Shown: in pieces, positions 28,101 through 36,903 of the stretch
How positions within the stretch are numbered: position 1 is the stretch's first letter
Layout: each line of letters opens with the position of its first letter
Origin: Chrysoperla carnea
Taxonomy: Eukaryota; Arthropoda; Insecta; Neuroptera; Chrysopidae
DNA length: 64,000 bases
Assembly (NCBI RefSeq): GCF_905475395.1
Contig: NC_058339.1
Coordinates: 56,119,172 to 56,183,171, forward strand
Direction of reading: 5' to 3'
Notes under the pieces: model-generated
What the model was told of the DNA's origin: nothing
Database searches by the model: none
What the model saw: only the letters and a program-made list of their open reading frames with translations
Position numbers and translations under genes: made by a program

Positions 28101-31100
28101 CCGTCGGTTGGTGGTTTACGATTACTGCCAACCATTCCTGGTGGACAAGCATTTCCACCACGGTTACCCATTGGTCCTCCTGAAGGTAAGTCTGTCCAAT
28201 GAGATAGTTTGCCTGAGGCTGTGAAAAATGTTTTTGTGCGGATGTTAATGCAAGCAATGAGGTGGTTAATCTTAATAAGGTTTTATTGAGATATAAAATT
28301 TTTTAACTTCTTTTTATTAAAAATGTAAAATTACTGATTTGTAAAGCTCACGATACACTAAAATTAGATAAGGTTATAGCCAAAAATTCATTTTGATAAC
28401 GTAAAGAAGGGATCGTTTCGCAATGGGACTTTACTCCTCGTACCATTTGAATCTATTCGAGAAAGCAATTCTTTATGATTAAAATGCGCAAGATCTGTCT
28501 ACCGTTTTGATTTTACGATAAAATGTGAAAAGATGAAATTATATAATGTTAAATCTCAATAAATATTTTTAAAAAGGTGGGGGAATGATTAATGAAAAGC
28601 GTAAGCAGTGGCTGTGCAATGAAATATTTACCAGGCATACGATTTGGTTGTTGAGTTGGGTTTCCCCACAACGATGTTCCATCATCAAAGTTTGGCATTG
28701 TTCGTCTCTGAGATGGAGGTGATGGTTCTTCCCAACCAGATTGTTTATTAGTCATCCCTATTTCTTTGGGTGGCGGTCCTGACCATTGATTTACACCTAA
28801 AAAATTAAAACGGTTTAAAGTAACTATCATAAATAAATTCGTTAAAATCCTTGTTATTAAATTGTTATCAGACATCCAAGGAAGTGAAATTAATCAGCGT
28901 CATTCATTTTAGGCAGAAATTTTATCATCATTAAGAATGGAATACATAAGTACTTATAACACGTAGAAAATCAATTAAGACTTTTTCTTTTTTCTAAGTG
29001 ATAAAGTAGGTATTCTAAAAAAGTAATAGTTTGGTCTAGTATCTGATATATCTATTGTTAACATACCATTTGGTGCAGGTCCAACCATTTTTCCAGGAGG
29101 TTGATGATGGCTCATTTGATGAGGAGGATGTGGAGGCGCTCCCCACATACCTTCACCGTTCAAACGACCAGAAATGCCACGTGGATCTCCACGCATATCT
29201 GGAATACCACGTAAATCACGAGGATCACGCATGCCATCTCTCATTGGATCACCGCCAATCATTCTCATAGATTCTCTTGGATCAGCAGCACCAGTTCCAG
29301 AATTTCGGGGATCTATTGATGTTGGTCGCATTGCTGCTTCACGTGGATCCATAGCTGCAGCACGTGGATCAGCTCTAGGATCACCCCATCCAGAGTTATT
29401 ACCGGTACCATTATTTCCCCAATCATTTTCCTTTTTAGGGCCACCCCACATGGCATTACTATTATTTTGCCCTTGAGCACCCCATTGTTGTGGATTATTC
29501 GGAACACCAGTCCATACATTTGAGGAATCGCTAACATCATCTTCTTCACCCCATGTTCCTCCTATATTTGTGGTTGGTGTATGACCCCATGGCGTTTTTT
29601 GTACTGGTTGTGCTGGAGGTTGGCCACCATTACGTAAATTAGCTTCCCATAGTTCTGTACCATTATTTACAGGTGGTTTCCAAATAGGTGCACCACCTGG
29701 TCCCTCTTTTTGACCAGGTTCTGGAGATGATGGTATATCCCAGTTTGTATCTTGATTAACGTGTTGCTAAAATAAAACAAATTTGATCAAAAACAGGTAT
29801 TTTAATGAATTAAACGATCGAAAATAGTTGTGCAAAATTTTTCAGATAAATTTTTTAATCAGAATAATCTGAGTTCATAAGGATCCATTGGTACATGAAA
29901 AAGATCATCATATAGACAAGATTGTGGCTAAAAATATCTGGATATGGCCATTGAGCTAATATGTATTGATATAAATACTCAAAGCGGGCACGAACGGAAT
30001 ATAGCCGAATTTCTAGCTTATGATCCCTTATTTAACTAGTATATATCACTTGACAGTGTCTTCAGGCCCGTGGAGAAACGACATTCAAATAAATGTATGT
30101 GAAATATGATTAAAATACAAATTTTTTAATAAATACTTACACCACCCCAACCATCTTGACTAAACAACGCTTCACGCATAGAATTCAATTGTTCCAATTG
30201 TTGTTTAGTTGAAGTTGTAGTTGGAGCTACTGTATTTGTCGGATTTGATGGACCTGTAGGATTTGGTCCGGCATTAGTAGAGGTTTTATTTGCATTATTT
30301 TGATTCCATCCTTGATTACCAGCCGTGTTAGATGTCGGTGGTTGATTTGGATTCGCATTTTGTGATGGATTTGCGTTTGAATTTCCGGTTTTGTTTGTAT
30401 TTGATGCTAAAAAATATTTTATTGTTAAAAATCTAAGAATATCTAAAAATGATTTTATGAATCTTTATAATTTATCAGATAAGAATTTTAATCAGAAAAA
30501 TCTGAGTTCATAAGGATCCATTGGTAAATGTAAAAGATCATCATTTAATAGTATGGCTAAAATATTAATTAAATTGGGCGAATATTTTTGTTGTTATCGG
30601 GTACAAGATTTTTTTCTGTTAAAACGATAAAATATTTTCGACTTTTCGAGTATCCTTTATAAGCGAGATTTTTCTACCAAAAATATAAAAATATTTAAAT
30701 ATTAACTTATAGAGGAAATAAGGCATTTGAACTAGGAATCGATTTCGCCTTTACTATATTCTTATGGAAGTCGGTGGAAAATATTTGCCTGTTCTTAACA
30801 ATATCATATTCGTACAAACTAAAGTTCGATTTTCGTCCATAAAGTGGGCCAAAAGTATCTTATTACCGGACACCATTTTTTTTATTTATTTAACATTTAA
30901 AAAAACTATTGGATTGTATACATTGGGCGATTTTTTTGATCGTTAACATTTTTTAACTAGCCTCATCGTTTTTATAGGAAATATCTTTTAGTTAATCTCT
31001 GTGCTTGAGAGTGTATTTTCCAAAAATGTGTTCGCAAATCAAATTTTTATTTTGAATTTTTTTAACCGTCGTAAATTTTTGAAAAAAATTATAAATGAGA

Positions 31101-34100
31101 TACATCAAAAATGTTTGTAAGAAAGAATTTAAGATATGAAAGCAATATTTTCATTTACTTACAGTCTTGTGAATTAGGTGGACCTTGTCCTGGTCCAGTG
31201 GTATTATTACGAGTTGAATTGTTATTCCAATTATTTTGATTATTTGGATTTTGTGCAGCAGGAGTACTTCCCCAACCAGTTGAATTATTTGCATTATTAT
31301 TATTTGAATTAGTTGCTGGTGGTGTACCCCAACCGGATGTACCTGTATTCAATGAACTTTCTCCACCACCACATAAACGTAATCGTCTTCCATTTCCATG
31401 TAAGCGTATCCATTGTTTCTCCCTGGTTTGTGCTTCATTCTGTTGCTCAATCAATTGACTAAACGTATAATATTGGTCATGGTGACGGTGTTTAGCAGCT
31501 TTGAATGAAGCCACAACATTGGTATTGGTATTTTTAATTAAATTATTGTTTATTGCATTGTTAATACTCATTGTAGTATTTATGGTATGCTTAGTCGTCA
31601 TGTAGATAAAATCGTTGTGGTTCTCGCAAGTATTGCTCTGTATATCGTTGGAAGTAATGGTGTGTTGTTGATGTATCCCTGATTTACTCTCAGACTCAGC
31701 GAAATTCGAAGCGTATTCATCAATCTCAAACAGTTTTTTTGTATTGTTTTTAAAGCTACATTTGGGTGGGTAGTAATTACTGTACTTGTTACCCTGGACA
31801 ATTGGCAATAATAATACGACGGGAATGTCTATATCAGGAATATATAGTTGATTTGCTTTATATTGATCATCATCATTCGGGAACAGGTTTAAAGCACCAT
31901 TATTATTAACGTTTTTAACATTAACTAATTCTAACAACTTAACACTATTATAAGAATTATTGTTTGGCTGTGTGACGACGTTGTCTATTCCTGTGCTAGT
32001 TACGTCGACTTCAGCCGCTTCTACAATTATATTACGTTGTGGTTCAGTAGTATTTGGTTCGGTAACAGCAGTTTCGCTCGAGAAATTATTTTTATTACCC
32101 TTATATTTATTTACCGCTAAACTACAATTAACGTTCACAGATTGCATCTTATTATTAGACTTAAGAATAGAGCTGCCGCCGAAAAGGATAACAGGATTTA
32201 TAGGAATATCAGAAAAGGATTGTTGATTTGATTTGGATGAAGTCACAGAGAACGAATATACTGAAACAAATGAAGAGGTGGCAGTGATGCTAAAAATGGG
32301 ATTTAATAGTGTTTTAAAGGTAGTCAAGGGTGTGAGAGATGACATACTGTCAATTTGGTTTGAGGTTAATAGTGGACGGGCGGAGGCGGGGCAACTTGAG
32401 CTGGGTATCACAGACAGGGGCTGTAGGGCCACAAGGGGGCCAGCTCGATCCCCCCGGGGGTCCACGGGGCACATTGGCCCACGTTGATATTGATAGAAGG
32501 TTGCTTGAGTACAGTCATCACAGGTGATTACACATCCTGTGCTATTAACTTGTGCTTGTACTGTGGGTGCGCTCTGAGGCAGGCAGGCGGCGCCACGGAA
32601 ATCAGTCGGAGCTGCCATTCTTGTTAAAACGATTGTGTCCTAAAATCGTTTTAAAAATTATTATTAGTTTTAATTAGAAAATAAACTCACACATTGAAAG
32701 TAGCAATGAATTACACCCTTACCCTCGGAACAGGCTGAGGCACTTGATCGGTAGGAAATGTGGAACAATGTTGTGCTTTCACACGTACTACATCCTCCTG
32801 AAATTTTAAATTAAAATTGTTTCAAACAATTTTCAACAAAAATACATGTACATAAATATACATTTGCATACAAACAACTAACTATATAATCTTTGGAACG
32901 ATATTTTCATAAAAAAAAAGTAGAACTTTTACCGTAAAAAAAAATATTTAACCCACAAAAATTTTTTTATAAAATTATCGACCTGATTTGAAATTTAGTG
33001 GAAATTTTAAAATTATCTCTATAGTCAAAGAATACTACAACTTGAGCAGAGATACTACAAGTTTAATTTTTGTACAAATAAATAGTAACACATTTATTAT
33101 CATTTTCCTGGAGGAGAGATTCTCTACCACCTTAGATACAACCTTGAACTATGTTATTCTCAAATTTGAAAACATATTTAAAAATTTGGCCCTAATTTTT
33201 TTTTAATAACGAAATTTGAAACAAATAAGTTTATAAAAGATGTATAAATGATATCTAATATTTTAGCGATTTGTGTATCATGACATTGGTATTTGATGAA
33301 TTGTGAATCGACCTCTATTAGTCCTTTCCATTTTAATTATGGTTCTTTTTATACCATGTATATATGAAATATACATAGTATATTAAGTTTAGTCCCAAGT
33401 TTGTAACGCTTAAAATATTGATGCTACGAAAAAAATTTTGGTATAGGTGTTCATAGAATCATCTAATTAGTCCATTTCCGGTTGTCTGTCCGTCCGTCCG
33501 TCTGTCTGTCAACACGATAACTCAAAAACCATCTTGTAAACCGTTAGAGATTGAACAAAAGTTTAAATATAAAAAATATTCCTTATAAAAAAATAAAGAA
33601 CATTTGTTTGAAAGGTTTTTTTTTAAACATCACTGTTTACCTGTTTAAATTTTATAGTATGTATTAATATAGGAATATCAGTTATGTGTGTGTGGCTATT
33701 TAAAAGTGGATATCTTTTGTTATTTACGTGACGTTAAAAAACAGACGATTGCGTCATCAACACTGTCTATACATGGTATTTCAACAATTAACTCAGTCAA
33801 TTGTTTGTTTTCACTTGTTTATTTTACACTGAATTACGAAAATAAGAGATATTAGTAATTTGTTAGGCAAATTAGTAGTTTAATAGTCTTCCCGAAACAA
33901 AAACTTAAATTTTAATTAAAGACGACACGGTCTATACTGACCATAAAACAGAAATATTTTCTAAAACTTTCGAAAATGTATTATTTGCTTAAGTGGTCCT
34001 AGAAGACAGTTGATTTCCGAGATTCTACATCGATTTTCAACATCGATAATACGGTAGAGCCTCGATAACAAAAAAAATTCTACAAATTACAATATGTGTT

Positions 34101-34418
34101 CTCTTCCTCATAGAAAACTAAAATCTCCCTCATTTATAGTCATGGAACCTCGGCAATTTTTAATTTAAACATTGCCCTAAGTAACTCTTCTTTTCTAAGA
34201 GTCTTTCGAGAATAAGCATTAACCCTAGTTTATAAACGACACTAAAACTCAAAATTTGAGTTTTTACCATAGTTTTATTATAATAAAATTAAGTTAAAAA
34301 AGGTTATACTTTTTCTTGATATATTTACCTTTATATTTTGTACGTGGGAGGTAAATACTCGAGATGGCTCGGAGAAGCGCGCGGGTCTATTCTTACTGGC
34401 TTTTATTGCCTCACTCAT
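22120..34418 (-). CDS. gw: GW182/gawky (TNRC6 family) miRNA-silencing scaffold, complete spliced CDS
   Basis: GW182 binds Argonaute through GW/WG motifs and recruits the poly(A)-binding and deadenylase machinery to repress miRNA targets in the cytoplasm. Coding exons, 5' to 3' on the minus strand: 34329-34418, 32723-32797, 31163-32639, 30141-30406, 29067-29766, 28632-28796, 27674-28218, 27126-27413, 26190-26387, 25776-25928, 25061-25221, 24623-24782, 24068-24282, 23738-24002, 23240-23359, 22120-22464. They sum to 5223 nt with matching phases and GT-AG borders, giving 1740 residues. Domains: [13 protein letters not shown] near residue 624, GW/WG-rich region to about 1000, UBA about 1015-1055, Q-rich part about 1107-1320, GKPWK and MKSIEDDP motifs in the silencing region about 1420-1440, RRM about 1574-1647, and a C-terminal tail ending GGESM. 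The start ATG at 34416-34418 is my choice; later in-frame ATGs exist. The roughly 620 residues before MREALF are unlike the fly protein as I remember it. Confidence 0.93.
22538..22608 (-). ncRNA. Intronic box C/D snoRNA-like element, family A copy 1
   Basis: It lies in the last GW182 intron, with its 3' conserved ATGAGA ending about 76 nt from the 3' splice site. The sense strand reads AATGATTA (near-C box), ACGGATCCAATTT, then ATGATGAT (D'/C'-like) and ATGAGA. Two relatives occupy other introns of the gene at the same distance from the acceptor. The boxes are non-canonical (AUGA instead of CUGA), and I found no rRNA target. Confidence 0.55.
22745..22882 (-). repeat. Two tandem fragments of the GTCY-core dispersed repeat
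   Basis: AGGTGATTCTATGACCCCTG and AGGTCATTTTATGAACCCTT are diverged reverse-complement copies of a segment found in the full repeat at 57541-58095 (GGTATAGGTGTTCATAAAATCACC). They lie side by side in the last GW182 intron. Confidence 0.55.
22917..23200. mobile_element. Short non-autonomous pogo/Tigger-like element in a GW182 intron
   Basis: The 284-bp segment starts CAGTTAGAGTCTCGATAATC, and its other end reads (reverse complement) CAATAGAGTGTCGATAATCG. It is flanked by TA on both sides. This end type, with CTCGATAA, is typical of pogo/Tigger-group TIRs, but it contains no transposase frame. Confidence 0.6.
23240..24002 (-). CDS. gw: GW182 exons carrying the RRM (first half)
   Basis: The exons 23738-24002 and 23240-23359 encode GWSGIGG and [14 protein letters not shown], followed by [14 protein letters not shown] and [14 protein letters not shown]. 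This is the typical RNP2/RNP1-like layout of the divergent GW182 RRM, which does not bind RNA in the fly protein. The last exon completes it with [18 protein letters not shown]. Confidence 0.9.
23435..23511 (-). ncRNA. Intronic box C/D snoRNA-like element, family A copy 2
   Basis: This is the same family as the element at 22538-22608, in the intron between the two RRM exons. TATGATTA, ACGGATCCAATTGATGATAA, AAATGAGTTTC and ATGAGAG are conserved, while the surrounding intron is not. The 3' ATGAGA lies about 78 nt upstream of the splice acceptor. Confidence 0.55.
24852..24922 (-). ncRNA. Intronic box C/D snoRNA-like element, family A copy 3
   Basis: This is the third copy of family A, with TATGATTA, ACGGATCCAATTTATGATAA, AATGAATTCC and ATGAGAT. 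It ends about 72 nt upstream of the 3' splice site. The C-like box carries one mismatch to RUGAUGA. Confidence 0.5.
26006..26077 (-). ncRNA. U14-like box C/D snoRNA, copy 1 in a GW182 intron
   Basis: On the minus strand: C box GTGATGA (26066-26072), internal CTGATGA (D'/C'), and D box CTGA (26010-26013) directly preceded by CTTCCTTGGATGT. These 13 nt are perfectly complementary to the conserved 18S sequence ACATCCAAGGAAG. By the fifth-nucleotide rule they place the methyl on the C equivalent to human C462, the known U14/SNORD14 target. The D box is 81 nt from the acceptor. Confidence 0.88.
26458..26530 (-). ncRNA. U14-like box C/D snoRNA, copy 2 in a GW182 intron
   Basis: It has C box ATGATGA (26519-26525), internal CTGATGA, and D box CTGA (26462-26465) after the same 13-nt 18S antisense element. 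It is nearly identical to copies 1 and 3 within the element, but flanking intron sequence differs. It sits 74 nt upstream of the 3' splice site. Confidence 0.88.
27493..27563 (-). ncRNA. U14-like box C/D snoRNA, copy 3 in a GW182 intron
   Basis: It has C box ATGATGA (27553-27559), internal CTGATGA, and D box CTGA (27497-27500) preceded by CTTCCTTGGATGT. The D box is 83 nt from the acceptor of this 260-nt intron. Confidence 0.88.
27674..28218 (-). CDS. gw: GW182 exon encoding the UBA domain
   Basis: After GW motifs ([16 protein letters not shown]) the exon encodes a UBA-like three-helix segment that contains [18 protein letters not shown] and ends near LDILSPL. The 5' border uses a CACAG acceptor that splits an Ala codon (G|CC) with the previous exon and gives [14 protein letters not shown]. 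The donor at 27672-27673 follows QFPP. Confidence 0.9.
28864..28935 (-). ncRNA. U14-like box C/D snoRNA, copy 4 (divergent) in a GW182 intron
   Basis: It has C box ATGATGA (28925-28931) and D box CTGA (28868-28871). The 13-nt 18S antisense element is intact, while the middle of the RNA has diverged strongly from copies 1-3. That pattern indicates selection on the guide and boxes. The D box is 71 nt from the acceptor. Confidence 0.86.
29855..29916 (-). ncRNA. Box C/D snoRNA for 18S A576-type site, copy 1
   Basis: It has C box ATGATGA (29905-29911) and D box CTGA (29859-29862). An internal D'-like ATGA is preceded by CCAATGGATCCTT, complementary to the conserved 18S GAGGATCCATTGG (one G-U pair). 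The fifth nucleotide upstream pairs with the A equivalent to human A576 / yeast A541, as I recall guided by SNORD93/snR41. It lies 92 nt from the splice acceptor. Confidence 0.8.
30488..30549 (-). ncRNA. Box C/D snoRNA for 18S A576-type site, copy 2
   Basis: This is the same family as 29855-29916. It has C box ATGATGA (30538-30544), D box CTGA (30492-30495) and the same CCAATGGATCCTT guide before an internal ATGA. TTAA on both ends can form a short terminal stem. It is 85 nt from the acceptor. Confidence 0.8.
31163..32639 (-). CDS. gw: Giant low-complexity N-terminal exon of GW182
   Basis: This 1477-nt exon encodes about 492 residues (56-547). It begins with [16 protein letters not shown] and a Cys-containing patch ([10 protein letters not shown]), passes through Ser/Thr/Asn-rich sequence, and ends in a GWG-containing Asn-rich segment ([10 protein letters not shown]). 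Its 5' third (around 32380-32480) is strikingly GC-rich for this locus. Both splice sites and phases fit the rest of the gene. It could be an insect-lineage-specific extension or an alternative exon; MAAPTDF at 32616-32618 could be an alternative start. Confidence 0.8.
33348..33818 (+). repeat. GTCY-core dispersed repeat, internally deleted, in a GW182 intron
   Basis: It begins with TTTATACCATGTATAT, carries CCATTTCCGGTTGTCTGTCC followed by a GTCC/GTCT microsatellite, and ends with the hairpin AACAATT-AACTCAGTC-AATTGTT. It lacks the middle present in the 57541-58095 copy. Its build resembles the Helitron-derived DINE-1/mini-me elements of flies, but the class is inferred. Confidence 0.65.
34052..34075 (+). 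repeat. Solo pogo/Tigger-like terminal repeat in a GW182 intron
   Basis: CGGTAGAGCCTCGATAACAA resembles the ends of the element at 22917-23200. No matching opposite end was found nearby. Confidence 0.35.
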
Positions 34419-34459
34419 TGTGTGGCTAGTGCTCCATGTCAGTCTGCCCACGCGGAGAT
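34329..34459 (-). other. gw: GW182 exon with the presumed start codon and a minimal uORF
   Basis: The exon is bounded by a pyrimidine-rich TTTTCTAG acceptor and an AAG/GTAAAT donor. The in-frame ATG at 34416-34418 opens [10 protein letters not shown] and joins without a shift to the next two coding exons. Just upstream, the ATG at 34435-34437 starts a three-codon ORF (M-E-H, stop), a possible weak translational brake. Start choice rests on frame continuity only. Confidence 0.7.
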
Positions 34460-34919
34460 CTAGAAAATAAAAGAAAAAAAATATTAGTTTAAAAAAAAAA
34501 ATTTTGATAATTTTTTTAAATAATCATAAACTTAAGTAAACACTTAAAATTAATAGTATCACATGAAAATTTGGTAATAAAATATATTAAAGTAGGTTAA
34601 AATTTACCAAAATTGTAATAATAATTTTTTTTGAAAACACATTATTTTAATTTATAAATACGACATTCGTAAATAGTACAAGAACATAGAAAATAATTTT
34701 ACACTGAAGAAACATACAAGCAAACAAAAACGAAAATAACCGAAGTAATAACAAAAATTTAAAAACACAGATTTTACTTATATGAACATATAAATTTACA
34801 CAAATTATAAAAATAATAATTGATCACATATTTATATTTGTTAATTAAGAAATTTTATTGTAAAAAATACCTTAAAATTGATTAAAAACAATGAAATTTC
34901 GTCAAAAGATTCCACTTAC

Positions 34920-35020
34920 ATTTCAGTAATGGAAGGCGTAACGAAGATTAACGAAGTTAACAACCAGTAAAAATAAAGTAGTATGTTTGACGAACACATT
35001 CACCGCGTCGTACATACATT
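34920..35020 (-). promoter_or_regulatory. gw: Probable non-coding first exon of GW182 and nearby promoter
   Basis: A good donor (AAAT/GTAAGT on the minus strand, exon edge 34920) lies upstream of the ATG exon, with no long ORF, as expected for a 5' UTR exon. The right-hand border is a guess. A locally GC-richer stretch at about 35210-35320 is the best promoter candidate for this orientation. I see no TATA box or initiator that fixes the start site. Confidence 0.4.
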
Positions 35021-35677
35021 TTGTAAATATTATTTTATATGAAAATTATATTTTGCAAATTAAAATTTTTTTTATGAAAATTTATTTATCCAACTATTTT
35101 CTACTAATTTTTAGAGTATTTACTTAAAAATTATGTGATGAAATATATTTAATATGACAGTCTTACAAATTTTAAATTTGGTATTAAAATATTGATCGCT
35201 GGTTTACGTGGCAATAAAGTAGCACACGGCACGGTAAGGGGGGACAGAGAAGAGGTATGGAGGCCCAAACATCTATTCCTCCGACTTGCGCACAGCAGGT
35301 GCGCTAGAGTTTAATACAGTATAAATAAACAAGGGTTTTCCAATTTATTAGCTAAACGCAATAATTTAAATTTTATTTTTAATTGTTATTAAAATCAAAA
35401 ACTAATTCACGAAAACTGGTAATTAAATAAAATTATTATCTTTTTCAATCGATAAATGAAGTCTCTTTATCTTTATATACATAACTGAAATTAACCACTT
35501 TGTAGACAAAAATATGGTTAAATTTAATGAAAAAATTTTTTATTTCAAATAGTTTTGAAGATATTTGCAATCAAAGTTTTTCTGGTCAGATAAGATCTAA
35601 AACTTTTATGGCATTTTTGATCGTTCTAAAAGAGCGCGCAAATGAAACCAGATATGTCGAGAATTAGATTATTATAT

Positions 35678-36028
35678 TCAGACAATTGTATATTTATTTT
35701 TTAATCAACTTCAAAAAAACGGGAAGAAGTTATTCAACTGTTTGTTTTTGCATACTTGTTACGCGATTACTCCCACTAATTATAAATTGATTTTGCTGAT
35801 TCTTCTTTTGTTTGGTATGTAATACGTCAGAAGTGTTCCCATATAAAATTTACCCTTTTTTGAAGGAGGTTAATGATATTTTATATGGGACTACCTCTGA
35901 AGTAGGATCTACCAAACAAAAAAAGAATCAGCAAAATCAATTCATAATTGCCGTAGTAATCACGTAAACAGTCGAATAACTTCCTCCATTTTTATGAAGT
36001 CGGTTTACAAATAAATATATAATTGTTT
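35678..36028. mobile_element. Foldback / MITE-like element with long inverted arms
   Basis: The left arm contains CAATTGTATATTTATTT, AACTTCAAAAAAACGGGAAG and GTTATTCAACTGTTTG. The right arm carries the reverse complement (AGTCGAATAACTTCC, GAAGTCGGTTTAC, AAATAAATATATAATTG). The arms are about 170 bp each with almost no loop, and there is no coding capacity. Confidence 0.65.
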
Positions 36029-36603
36029 GAAAACAGTAACTTAAAGCCATTCTCAACAAATCTGGTTTATTTTGCACGATTTTTTAGAGTTTTCAGTGTT
36101 CTAAGAAACACAAAATTATAAAAGTTGTCTATGACTAGTCACTTTTCTTCCGCAAGTGTTTATGCATTTGTATTATAAATTTTACGCATAATATATTTTC
36201 ATTTAAATTAATAATTTGTTTCGTAATAATATATTGACATTCTACTTAGCACTTAAATTTTCATATCTAATTCCGTCTAAACTTTTTTTAAATGTAATAA
36301 ATGCTCATATCGTAAATAACGGAATATACAAATTCATGCATACTATGTATAGGGGTTGCCTAACTTTTCTAATTGATTTGGCCTAATAACCTATTTTTTC
36401 TAGAAAGCCAGATTGAAAGCTATAATTTTACATGAAAATTATCCGGCTACCTGATGATCCAAAATGGTACCGCAAAAAAAAAAAAACTAAAGGTAGTCAA
36501 AGTTTTTCGACTAAGGCCTGATATATTTTGCATTGAAAATTGCCCCTTCCTCATTTTTGCAACCAGTCTCATTGGGTTGTCACAGTTGCAAACAAGAGGT
36601 TTA

Positions 36604-36893
36604 GGTTAGGTTATATTGGCTGTGCACGAAGGACACACTGAGGCTATAGAGCCCATTGGGATACCATTGTGTTTTACCACCTTTCCGCCGATAATTTCAT
36701 TTATCAGCTCCTCAATTTCAGAAGCTGAGTGCACATCCGTCATGCATATATCATGCACTACACCAGCCCATCACAACTATTAATTAAATTAATTTTTGTT
36801 ACGACGGCGGGAATCGAATCCGCTACCCTAAGCATACCGCGAACGGAATTGGTTACGCCTTAACCAACTGAGCTAATAAGGCGACAAACAGGA
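36604..36893 (-). mobile_element. Full-length tRNA-derived SINE with target-site duplication
   Basis: On the minus strand the 5' part has a perfect pol III A box (TAGCTCAGTTGG) and a B box (GGATTCGATTCCC) spaced as in a tRNA, followed by about 200 bp of unrelated body and a tail ending AACCTAACC. A 10-bp direct repeat, AAGAGGTTTA, flanks it (36594-36603 and 36894-36903). This marks a target-primed insertion of about 290 bp. A 3' fragment of the same family is at 40625-40710. Confidence 0.85.
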
Positions 36894-36903
36894 AAGAGGT
36901 TTA

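Noticed and set aside
27916..28257. Alternative minus-strand frame of 113 residues
   Set aside because: It overlaps the UBA exon in another frame; the GW/UBA frame has family similarity.
26006..28935. A CRISPR-like array of spaced repeats
   Set aside because: Spacing is irregular, the copies are separated by coding exons, and the host is an animal gene.
22538..30549. Introner elements or intron-spreading transposons, suggested by related sequences in different introns
   Set aside because: Only 60-75 nt are shared, never the splice sites, and six copies have canonical snoRNA boxes with rRNA complementarity.
31960..32527. Plus-strand ORFs of 62-88 residues
   Set aside because: They are antisense to the long GW182 exon, which has splice and frame support.
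36800..36885. A tRNA gene on the minus strand
   Set aside because: A and B boxes are present, but the body extends for about 200 bp, a target-site duplication flanks the whole, and another copy of the 3' part exists: it is a SINE.
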